A DNA stretch of 64,000 nt from Mesotaenium endlicherianum (lineage: Eukaryota > Streptophyta > Zygnematophyceae > Zygnematales > Mesotaeniaceae): positions 292,024 through 356,023 of the forward strand of contig WELA01010100.1 in the NCBI GenBank assembly GCA_009602735.1. The letters run 5' to 3'. Below the pieces are notes generated by a model. That model was given only the letters and a program-made list of their open reading frames with translations, did no database searches and was not told the DNA's origin. The position numbers and the translations under genes were made by a program. How positions within the stretch are numbered: position 1 is the stretch's first letter; every line of letters begins with the position of its first letter. Shown one piece after another: positions 45,002 to 54,750 of this stretch.

Positions 45002-45500
45002 CACAGGGCTGGCTGCCAGCCCCTTGCTTGGTTTAGTGGGGCTGGCTCCCAGCCCCTTGCTTGGTTTTGTCGGGGCTGGCTGCCAGTCACTTGCTTGCAA
45101 TTTCAGGGTTTTAGTTGGGGCTGGTTGGCTGCCCCTTGCTTGGTTAATGGAGCTGGCTTTCAGCCCCTTCCTTGCTTTTGTCGAGCTGAATGCCAACCCC
45201 TTGTTGGGAGTTGTGGGGTTGGCTGCCAGCCCCTTGCTTGCTTTTGTGAGGTTGGCTGCCAGCCTCTTACTTGGGTTAGTGGGGCTGGCTGCCAGCCCCT
45301 TGCTTGGTCTAGTGGAGTTGGCTTCCATCTCCTTGCTTGCGTTTGTCAGGGCTGGCTGCCAGCCCCTTGCTTGCTGTTTTAGGATTTTAGTCGGGGCGGG
45401 CTGTTAGCCCCTTGCTTGCTTTTGTGGGGCTGGCTGGCAACCCCTTGCTTGGTTTTGTGGGGCTGGTTGCCAGCCCCTTGCTTGCGTTTGTTGGGGTGGC
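45002..45500 (+). repeat. hairpin minisatellite array
   Basis: About a dozen GGCTGGCTGCCAGCCCCTTGCTTG units run up to the hAT tail at 45503. The second copy is at 47156-47654. Confidence 0.9.
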
Positions 45501-45502
45501 TG

Positions 45503-45603
45503 AAGAAGAGGGTCTCAATTCTGATTTGCATGCCTTGTTGAGTGAGGAAGAGGAGATGGAGGTAGAGGAAGAGGAGATGGAGGAGCGACCTAGTGTTGCA
45601 GCT
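45503..45603 (+). pseudogene. hAT transposase C-terminal fragment
   Basis: Encodes EEEGLN..LH.LLSEEEEMEVEEEEMEERP, matching the Glu-rich C-terminus of the hAT at 38558-40907. It begins directly after the minisatellite and is cut by the chromovirus LTR at 45604. The duplicate is at 47657-47757. Confidence 0.75.
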
Positions 45604-45998
45604 TGAAATGAGTCGACTTACCAAGTAGGCAATTAACAATTAATAAAGATCTTTATATCAGCAAGTTAATTTTATGGTACTTTTTGTTAATTGTTTTAAC
45701 AGCAAGGGACAACACACTAGCAGTGAATAATACTCTTAAGTCAAATGCAAGTAAACTAGCATCAATAACGCAATCAGTAAACTCATACATAAGCAAGGTT
45801 GGAAGACAGTGCGTATCAATGGCTTCTCGCCTTGGATTCAGATCTCTCTCAGTAAGCTGTACCAGAGAGTTGGCCTCGTTTTCGAATGCCGAACTCGAGA
45901 GCAATGCCTAGCATATGTACATGGAATGAGTTTACTGTTCAACGGCCAGTGCGATGGCACCGCCTACCCGGGAGTTAACCACGTTGGTAGGACCTCGG
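45604..45998 (-). repeat. chromovirus LTR, partial (ends at contig join)
   Basis: First 395 bp of the LTR that appears complete at 47758-48511; the N at 45999 ends it. Confidence 0.9.
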
Positions 45999-45999
45999 N

Positions 46000-48152
46000 T
46001 CTGCCATGCCCATGCTTGCTTTTGTTGGGGCTGGCTGCCAGCCCCTTGCTTGCTTTTGTGAGGCTGGGTGCCAGCCCCTTACTTGCTTTTGTCGGGGCTA
46101 GATGCCAACCTCTTCCTTGGTTTAGTGGGGCTGGCTGCCAGCCCCTTGCCTGGTTTTATTGGGGCTGGCTGCCAGTTCCTTGCTTGCTCTTTTAGGGTTC
46201 TAGTGGGGTTGGCTGGCTGCCCCTTGCTTGGTTTAGCGGGGCTGGCTGCCATCCCCTTGCTTGGTTTTGTGGGGCTGGCTGCCAGCCCCTTACTTGGGTT
46301 AGTGGGGCTGGCTGCCAGCCCCTTGCTTAGAGGGTTGACAGCGGACTTTCTTATTGGTGACAAGAGGTGCGGCCAGAATTTGATGTACTATTTGTTGTTT
46401 CGCAGTCTGCCGCCCAGCAGCATATTTGCCCGCCTTTGTGTATGTGTGTTCATAAATGCATGCATCAGACTAGGTGAATGTGTGCCACCGCACGACTCTG
46501 TGGGGAGATGTGGCAATGGGCGTGCATGCGTGCGTGCGTGCGTGAGCTGCTAGAGTGGTGGTAGGGAAAGGGGCAGCAGCAACCTCCTTTCACTCCTGAT
46601 GTTGGAGAGAGGACCTGCTGGGTTAGGCTGCGGGCGCACACATGACGCTGGGCGACAGGTGCGCTCTGCTGAGCGGGCTAGCTTAGGGTGAAAGCGTGTG
46701 GGCAGACTTGAGGAGGAGGAGGAGGGGGAGGAAGAGGGCGTTATTGATTGAAAAGGGCAAGTTGTGCATGGGGTGGGGCTGGGGGTGGGGGTGGGTTTTG
46801 CGTTGTGGGCCCGCTTCTCTTGGCCGGTTGCAGACGGCAAACTCGCCCCACCAGTACAGGGGGATGCTGCACGCCATGTCCACCATCATCAAGGAGGAGG
46901 GCCCCCTTGCCCTCTACAAGGGCTGGCTGCCATCTGTCATCCACGTGGTGCGTGTGCCCCCCCGCCCTCCACCTTACCATGCCCTCCCGCAAACGGGTTG
47001 TCAGAAGATTCGGGTCGTGCAGGCGGCTCAGTCCTTGTCGTGCTCTTTAGGGGGGGGGCGGGGGGGAGGGGGAGGACTTCTCGACCAGCGTGCCTTCACC
47101 CTCCTCCTTTGACTCGTGTGATCACCAGCAGAGGTCCTGACAACCCTGTGCATGTCACAGGGCTGGCTGCCAGCCCCTTGCTTGGTTTAGTGGGGCTGGC
47201 TCCCAGCCCCTTGCTTGGTTTTGTCGGGGCTGGCTGCCAGTCACTTGCTTGCAATTTCAGGGTTTTAGTTGGGGCTGGTTGGCTGCCCCTTGCTTGGTTA
47301 ATGGAGCTGGCTTTCAGCCCCTTCCTTGCTTTTGTCGAGCTGAATGCCAACCCCTTGTTGGGAGTTGTGGGGTTGGCTGCCAGCCCCTTGCTTGCTTTTG
47401 TGAGGTTGGCTGCCAGCCTCTTACTTGGGTTAGTGGGGCTGGCTGCCAGCCCCTTGCTTGGTCTAGTGGAGTTGGCTTCCATCTCCTTGCTTGCGTTTGT
47501 CAGGGCTGGCTGCCAGCCCCTTGCTTGCTGTTTTAGGATTTTAGTCGGGGCGGGCTGTTAGCCCCTTGCTTGCTTTTGTGGGGCTGGCTGGCAACCCCTT
47601 GCTTGGTTTTGTGGGGCTGGTTGCCAGCCCCTTGCTTGCGTTTGTTGGGGTGGCTGAAGAAGAGGGTCTCAATTCTGATTTGCATGCCTTGTTGAGTGAG
47701 GAAGAGGAGATGGAGGTAGAGGAAGAGGAGATGGAGGAGCGACCTAGTGTTGCAGCTTGAAATGAGTCGACTTACCAAGTAGGCAATTAACAATTAATAA
47801 AGATCTTTATATCAGCAAGTTAATTTTATGGTACTTTTTGTTAATTGTTTTAACAGCAAGGGACAACACACTAGCAGTGAATAATACTCTTAAGTCAAAT
47901 GCAAGTAAACTAGCATCAATAACGCAATCAGTAAACTCATACATAAGCAAGGTTGGAAGACAGTGCGTATCAATGGCTTCTCGCCTTGGATTCAGATCTC
48001 TCTCAGTAAGCTGTACCAGAGAGTTGGCCTCGTTTTCGAATGCCGAACTCGAGAGCAATGCCTAGCATATGTACATGGAATGAGTTTACTGTTCAACGGC
48101 CAGTGCGATGGCACCGCCTACCCGGGAGTTAACCACGTTGGTAGGACCTCGG
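46000..48152 (+). repeat. 2,153 bp block, second copy
   Basis: Exact repeat of 43846-45998 beginning right after the N. This copy continues into the complete LTR and the second chromovirus. Confidence 0.95.
46834..46947 (+). pseudogene. isolated mitochondrial-carrier exon, duplicate
   Basis: Identical to 44680-44793 within the duplicated block; it may not exist as a separate locus. Confidence 0.65.
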
Positions 48153-48511
48153 TTAACCAAATCCACCGCCATCTCCCATCATCCCGAATCGCCATCCATC
48201 ATAGGGATGTCATCTTGCCATTCATCTAGCATACCACACTTGTATGCGTATCGAGGCAGTTCGCTGCNCCACACTTGTATGCGTATCGAGGCAGTTTGCT
48301 GCTACCGAATACGGAAGTCAGCTGGCTGTCAAAGAATGTGTCAGCAAGCTGACTTAAGTTGGCTTCAGCCTGCTGCTTCCGGCTGAGCCCTTAAACTGAT
48401 AATTATATAAAGTCCAGCAGACTCAATACTACATAAAGTTGAGTAGGCTGAACTTAATTAACTATTATATTTAAATGAATATTACATCTACTAATATACT
48501 GATTCATTACA
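47758..48511 (-). repeat. 3' LTR of the second chromovirus copy
   Basis: TG...CA ended and homologous to 24122-24842, with a single N at 48268. The 35 bp before the N (CCACACTTGTATGCG...) is repeated after it, which inflates the LTR. A PPT (AAGTTGGGGGGAT on the minus strand) abuts at 48512. Confidence 0.9.
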
Positions 48512-48623
48512 ATCCCCCCAACTTAACTTGTTGTCGCCTCAACAACATTAAACTGCAGAAGTCTTTGGTCTGGGAACTGAACCTGACCAGCCTCCCCCAC
48601 TGACTGCCTCTTCAGCCTGTCAC

Positions 48624-50303
48624 CTAGGGGGTTGTTCCTGGGGCTTCAGGAACATAAGACTGAGATCTGGACCTAGATCTGGACAGCCCTCTAATTTTGT
48701 CAGCTGGCCTTCTAAAGAACCCCGTTTGTTCTAAAGTTGGACCTCGAGGAGAACGCAGGATGGTAGCCTGCTCTTCAACCACTTGGGTGTTGATCCCCAC
48801 ATAGACAGGCATTCCAGTAGGGTGCTGAAATACATTGGCAAGAGGTACATGCCCCAGAGCGAAGGGAGAGGCCGGCATACCTCTGGCCACCTCGCGTGTC
48901 CCTCTTCTGGCACCCCTGTCCTCTGGGAATTTCTGCCTTTGTCTGCTGCCAAGTACAGTCAGATCAGCTTCTTCCCCTGCTTGGGCAGGTGGGCTGGGGG
49001 AGCGAGTGCGCAGTTCAGTTACCTCCATGGCCAGGGTCAAATGCCATATTCCTGATCTTGGCTCCTGAGGAAGCCCTGCTCTTGCCTGCCCCTGGGTGTC
49101 CTGAGTACCAGGTCCTGATGCTTCTCCTCTGCCTTGTTCTTCTTCCTCATCCTCCCCATCTTCCTCCTCTGAGAGGGTAGGAGTCTCGTCCACTAAGTCG
49201 TCCTGCTCCCAGGTAGACATGGAGTAGTCTACTGACCTCTCTTTCTTAGGGCGCGCCGGAGGTTGCTTGGCCTTCAACCTGTTGATATCTATCCGGCCTG
49301 CATTCTTCGCCCATTTGACGAAGGCATGCTTTCCCTTAGAGAAGTAGTCTCTCCCCCTCCTCTTGTGCTCTTTGGTCTCTGCATTCATATTGCTCAGGCA
49401 GCCATTCAGCCTCGGGTCCCAAGGGGCAATGTGAGGTGGTAGGATGAGGTAGCCGTCCAGGCCATAGTGGAAGTCGTCCGGTTGGGCTCGGTCACACTCT
49501 TGCTTTTTGTTTGTGACGATCATCCACCTCCAGTCTGTTGGCTGCTGGTAGTACTGGGGTCCATGCTCAGCCTTCCTTAGTTTACACGGGAACCAGTGGG
49601 GCGAGAACACCTGCTGTCTTGCTTCCCTGGCTAAGTACTCCCAGCTCCTTCTCTCAACTTCATTGTAAGCTGGCAATAGTGTGAGGTAGAATACCGTATC
49701 CTTAAAGCTATCGGGCCGCATGCTCACCATCTTGATGAGTCTCTGATCTCCCACTATTCCCGGTATTGGGACCGGCTTGTTCTCTGAATCATCTGCAAGG
49801 TACCGGGCCTGCTCTGCTGTACAGCCCACCATCTTGGCATAATCTTCGTAGAGGACCGCACCAGTGTGTGTCTCCATGTACCTATCCAGTGCTGCAGCTC
49901 CTTCCCTCTGTAGCAGTGTTGTCTGTTCCAGCTTGTTGATCTCCTGGGTTGCCAACAATGCTTCCTTCAAGTTATCAAAGTTTTGGCCACCCACCACAGT
50001 ATACCTGTAAGTGGCCAAGCACTTCTGCCTGTCCGCTTCAGCCTTTTTCCTTCTCTCCTCCTCTGCCGCTGCCGCTTCTTCTTGTTGTTTCTTCTGTCTC
50101 TCCTCCTCAGCTTTCTTGAGATTTTTTGCTTCCTGATCCTTCTTCCTCTGTGCTTCTTCTACCGCCTCTTGTTGTCTGCGGACCCTTTTTTGTTCTCTCC
50201 TGGTGAGGGACGTCGCCGCCAGCTCCTTCTGGTATTGCTCCATTGTCCTCCTGGCTTCTTCTGCCTTGCGCTTTCTGTCCTCCTTTTGTGTGGTGGGAGC
50301 CAT
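48624..50303 (-). CDS. ORF3 of the second chromovirus copy
   Basis: 559 codons from the ATG at 50303, colinear with the ORF3 at 24956-26632: coiled-coil start, W/Y-rich centre (PPHIAPWDPRLNGCLSN), acidic run and Arg/Ser-rich end. Differences are scattered, often at third positions, and the C-terminal third varies most. The frame is uninterrupted although the neighbouring pol is broken by stops and insertions. No signal peptide or membrane segment. Function unknown. Confidence 0.75.
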   Translation of the reverse strand: MAPTTQKEDRKRKAEEARRTMEQYQKELAATSLTRREQKRVRRQQEAVEEAQRKKDQEAKNLKKAEEERQKKQQEEAAAAEEERRKKAEADRQKCLATYRYTVVGGQNFDNLKEALLATQEINKLEQTTLLQREGAAALDRYMETHTGAVLYEDYAKMVGCTAEQARYLADDSENKPVPIPGIVGDQRLIKMVSMRPDSFKDTVFYLTLLPAYNEVERRSWEYLAREARQQVFSPHWFPCKLRKAEHGPQYYQQPTDWRWMIVTNKKQECDRAQPDDFHYGLDGYLILPPHIAPWDPRLNGCLSNMNAETKEHKRRGRDYFSKGKHAFVKWAKNAGRIDINRLKAKQPPARPKKERSVDYSMSTWEQDDLVDETPTLSEEEDGEDEEEEQGRGEASGPGTQDTQGQARAGLPQEPRSGIWHLTLAMEVTELRTRSPSPPAQAGEEADLTVLGSRQRQKFPEDRGARRGTREVARGMPASPFALGHVPLANVFQHPTGMPVYVGINTQVVEEQATILRSPRGPTLEQTGFFRRPADKIRGLSRSRSRSQSYVPEAPGTTP

Positions 50304-50739
50304 CCTGCACATGTAACCAGGGCACAAGCTACTAGGATATCGACCTTTGTCATAGGAATTGCAGGAAGGAAGTAAGTTCGTATTAGTATGGTGGATTTGC
50401 TCCTGTTTACCTTACAGGGTGATTGCTAGGAGTTGACGTAGTTGCGGTGCGCTAGACATGAACGTATGAATGTATTTTAAGGTGCGTTAAGTGATGTATT
50501 GCTGTGCGAGGACCTTTTTCCTTCCGCCCAAGGTGCTTTATGTGGGCCACGCTGTCCCATCTGTCACTATGCTGACACTTAGGATTCACATAACCGTCCC
50601 ATCTGTCACTATGCTGACACTTAGGGTTTACATAACTGTCCCTTTCTCGCTCTCGCACACTAACTGTCATATATTTTCCTCTCCAACTTAAATGGAGACA
50701 GGACCTCCTGTCACCTTCCCGTGTCAACTAAAATGACCG

Positions 50740-52129
50740 TTATGGAGGGGCTCCAACCGCCCGAAGGTGGAACCGTTGCAACACCCCTTTGGCATTGGCC
50801 AAATGGTCCTTAAATTCCCAAGTGTCCCCAGAGGCATCGTAACCCTTCCATCGAATGAGGTACTTCATGACATATTTAGACAATCGACGGACCGAGCGCG
50901 CGCTTAAAATCTCATCGNCTTAAAATCTCCTCAACCTCATATTCCTCAGGGTCACCGTCTCGGACAGCGGGGACCGGTCCCGGTTGGACAAATAACCGAC
51001 CTGTGAACAGTGTGTCCCCTTTGATGTATGGTTCCAAGAAGGCGACATTAAAGACCGGATGACCCTTGTATTCTGCTGACATGTTCAATTTGTAAGCATT
51101 CTGACTGACACGGCGCACCACCGAATATGGACCGACCCAGACAGGACCAAGCTTTTTCTTGACCATACCAGGGAGGTACAGGTGCTGAGAATGCAGCTTG
51201 ACCAAATCGCCCTTAGAAAAGGTCAGTTCTCGACGGTGCTGATTTTTGTTGGTTTTCTTGGGCTTCGTGAAGATTCTATTGGACTTCTGACAGGGTGTCA
51301 GCAAAATCCTGAGTTAACTGGAGGGAGACTGGATTGTCAATCCCTTCAGGGTGAGTTCAAGACTCCCCTAGGACATCTAAAGGAGACTTAGGGACTCTAC
51401 CCAGGCTCAGTTCAAAAGGAGTCTTGCCCGTTGACGCGTGCACCTCACTGTTGACAGCAAACTGGATTTGAGGTAACAGGTCAACCCAATTATCTTGTTT
51501 TTGGTTAATATAGGCTATCAGTACCTCTTGCAGACCTCGATTAGTTCTTTCAGTCTGCCCATCAGTCTGAAGGTGGTTTGCTGTGCTGAGCAGCTGACGA
51601 CTCCAATTAACCCCATTAAAGTCCTCCAGAACTTAGAGGTAAATTTCGAGTCTCTGTCTGAGATTACATTAGAGGGTAGCCCATGTTGGCATACTACATG
51701 GTTCTCGCTGTTTCGAGTGCAATTACTTTGACAGTTGTGGGGATGAAAATGACCATTTTTGTCAGTTTATCCACGACTACCAGTATCAAATCGTGCCCAT
51801 TGGCAATTCGTGGCAGTGTGACCACCCAGTCCATGGATATTGTTTCCCAGCGGCCAGCTGGGATGGGCAGCGGTTGTAAGAGGCCCCCCGGTGGTGTGTG
51901 CCTAGACTTATTCTTTTGACACTGGTCGCAGGACTTAACGTATTTCAAGACCTCCCGAGGTAATCCCTCCCAATGTTTTGCTAGTTTGCCAACAGTTTTG
52001 GCCTGCCCCAAATGCCCACCCCGTAAACTGTCATGTGCTTGACTCAATAAAAGGGACCTTATTTCCAAATTATTAGGAATGACCAGCTTCAGCCTGCCTG
52101 AAGTGGTTTCAGTCACCCAGACCCCTCCC
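50740..52129 (-). pseudogene. chromovirus pol remnant (integrase and chromodomain)
   Basis: Homologous to the 3' third of the intact pol, from the stop codon region to the integrase zinc domain. It has small deletions and frameshifts (around 51245, 51595 and 51705) and a contig-join N at 50918 with a duplicated flank. The piggyBac element at 52134 separates it from the next piece. Confidence 0.9.
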
Positions 52130-52133
52130 TTAA

Positions 52134-54245
52134 CACTAGGTATCCCATCGGACCATATATGGTCCTCGGACCATATATGGTCTAGCTAACCCCCATTTTC
52201 CAGCGCTGACCTCCAGGGTGCTACAGTTGACCAACTAGTACAAATTATGGCTCAAACGAACCGTACAGACTTGAACCTTAGGCGAAAAAATGCAAAATGG
52301 TCTTCCGATTATTAACGACAAAGTTAGAGTGAAAAGAAGGAGGTTCAAAGTTCAGGTTCACAACAAAATTTCAAGTGAAAAGTCTGTCATACCCGAGGTT
52401 ACTAAAGAGCTCTTAGAGCCATGACTTCTTCTTCAAATGCGCCAAAAATAGTTGTGGGTGGTAAATTACTCATCCCTGCCACCTTCTGGGGAGATGCATG
52501 GGCGAAAAAGACATTTGGACAGTATTACATAGAGTTTTTCTTAGTTGGAATTGTGAGAAAAGAGGTTGTGAGGACTAAAAAGGAAAACTTATGGCTCATA
52601 GAAGTGTTGTATGACAAAGAAAAGAAGCAATGGGAGGCATGGAAAGTCAGGCAGTACCTATCTACAGTGCCTGAAGAGTCCTGGTTTTATTTTGAGCCGC
52701 ATGTAGTTCGTTTTGGCTTGGTTTCCTCAAGGGCCTCTTTGCTTTCAAATTCGAGGGAGAATGAGGGTCACAGTCTAATTTCGTCCTCCCAAGATCCAAA
52801 TGATGACTCACAGCCAAGGTCTAGTGATGGTGAGGAGGGTAAGGAGGATGAGGAGGAAGAGGAGGAGGAGGAGGAGGAGGAGGAGGATATTATGAGGAAG
52901 AGGGGCAGGCCTGACACCGGAAGAGGTAAGCAGCTGATGCTCATTGTTCCTACTGTTAAAAATGAGAAAAGGAAGAGGAGGAGAAGGGCAACTGCTCCAT
53001 AACCATAATTTCTCCTTAACCATAACTTCTCCAAACATTGTGGTGCACTACAAAACACACAAAGACGCTGTTGATCAATTTTACAAGCTCTGTGTGAGAG
53101 ATAAGTTCTTTGTCGAGACTTCTGCTGTGAGCTTAAAGTGGTGGCACAAACTATATTGGGGTCTATTTGATGCTGCCCTGGCCGATGCCTACATCCTCTA
53201 CAACCTGGCCCATCCTGAGAGTGACAGGTATCCCTTCATGTTAGATGTTGTAGCGGAGATGACAGACTTCCATGATCCACATAAGGGGAGGCGCTTTCGC
53301 TGGAGTGCGGGGCGGGCTGGGATTGACAGGTTCCTAGGGAGACACTTCCCTGAGCACCTTCCAGGAGGCTCTAGACCAGGATGTGTAGTGTGCAGGAGCA
53401 AGTTGTATGACCTAGGCCATGAGAAGAGTAAGGTGAGGCCTAGCTATTGGTGCGCAACGTGTGGAGTAGCGCTTTGCCCCGCGCCTTGCTTTGAGGAGTA
53501 CCATACCAACAGGCACATAGCACATGTAGATAGTGGCCCCTACAAGCTGAGTAGCAGTAAGAAGTAGGATTGTAGAGCAAAGGAACTGCAACTGAAACAT
53601 ATATGAAAGACATTGTGCTCCATAAACAATTCAGCTTCATGTGTGCAAAACTGTCGATTCTGCAACATTTTGCAACTAATAATTTATTTTTAATCATTTT
53701 AATTCATTATTTTATATATAAATATTTTTTTGTAAGTAAAGTAAGACCTTACTTTCAAGCTCCACTTTACAGATTACTATTTGCATGTGTAAAGAATAAA
53801 TTATGAATTATTAACTGTGATGCTTTGGTGCATGAGGCACTAAAAAGTACGAAAAATACCCGGACCCCATATGGTCCACTAAGTACAGAGTGTGCCTCCA
53901 CAAAGCTACTGATTAGAATGAAGTGAAATCTGTTTCATATGATAGGTAAGACACATGCCTACCCCAGATTAAATCAACAACTACTGGTTCAAATCCAAAT
54001 TCATAGTGTGTGAGGGTAAAGTTGGCCCTATTTGCTCGTTTCTTGTTACCGTACACACCTTGTACGGAAAGTACACCTTACCTTTCCGAAAATTGCGGGC
54101 CACATGGCCAGTGCAATACTTTGTGATGTAAGCTCTCTAATGGTCTATCACACATAGTCAAAGCTTCAGTGGTTATTTCAATATAGTGTGACTTAGGGGG
54201 TGCATTATTGGACCATATATGGTCTTTTCCTTGGGAGACCTAGTG
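52134..54245 (+). mobile_element. piggyBac element, internally deleted
   Basis: TTAA at 52130-52133 and 54246-54249 flanks inverted ends CACTAGGTATCCC and GGGAGACCTAGTG. The 2,112 bp copy lies inside chromovirus pol, whose sequence continues on both sides. The palindrome GACCATATATGGTC is present twice near the left end and once near the right end, with a variant at about 53868; these are likely transposase-binding sites. Confidence 0.92.
52421..53567 (+). pseudogene. deleted piggyBac transposase
   Basis: A first frame (52421-53002) matches the N-terminal ~190 residues of the intact transposase, including an acidic run and RKRGRP AT-hook. A second frame (to 53567) resumes at HKDAVDQFYKLC and keeps the third Asp region and the Cys/His C-terminus (CVVC, CATCGVALCPAPCF). 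About 400 residues between them, with the first two catalytic aspartates, are missing and the frames do not join. This copy cannot catalyse transposition but keeps its ends. Confidence 0.9.
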
Positions 54246-54249
54246 TTAA

Positions 54250-54750
54250 GCTTATACCCAAGTGCAGTAGCTCGACACACACCAGTAGTGGGGCTGGGCT
54301 CAAATGTGGGGTCGGAAAGGTAGGCTTTCCTAAGTCGTTCAAGGAAGGACTTTTTCACCTTTAGTGAAGTGAGTGCACACAGGACTTTATCTACAGCATG
54401 CTGGCTAAAGTTCCTTTCTTTCAAGTCAGGTCTTCTAGAGAGTGCATCAACAGGATTCAACTTCGTTGGTTTGTAGTCGATCTGGACTTGAAATCGCTTT
54501 AGCATCTGGCTCCAGCGGTTCTCCCTCCTTGACAGCTTGGATTTCTTCTGAAAGTGAGTCAGAGCTAGATGATCTGTAATCACCTTAAAAGCTTTACCAT
54601 GTAAGTATGCTCTCCACTGTTTGAGCACATGAATGATAGCTAGCAGCTCTTTATCATGCATTGAGTAATTAATCTCCGCTGGATTAAATTTCATAGACTC
54701 GTACAACACAGGATGCCACTCCTGCCATACATTACCATCCTTTGTGGTTT
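54250..54750 (-). pseudogene. chromovirus pol remnant (RNase H region)
   Basis: Continues pol between the piggyBac and LARD insertions: [21 protein letters not shown] and [17 protein letters not shown] are intact. The frame stays open until the LARD at 54751. Confidence 0.92.

Larger units (their letters stand above)
43846..45998 (+). repeat. 2,153 bp block, first copy
   Basis: By eye identical to 46000-48152 (offset 2,154), separated by the single N at 45999. It contains minisatellites, a carrier exon, a hAT tail and the first part of a chromovirus LTR. Confidence 0.95.

Noticed and set aside
44610-45407. Long ORFs with GLAASPLL-type repeats (also at 41321-42065, 43914-44399 and 46764-47561)
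   Set aside because: They are translations of the GGGGCTGGCTGCCAGCCCC minisatellite in arbitrary frames; both strands give similar artefacts.
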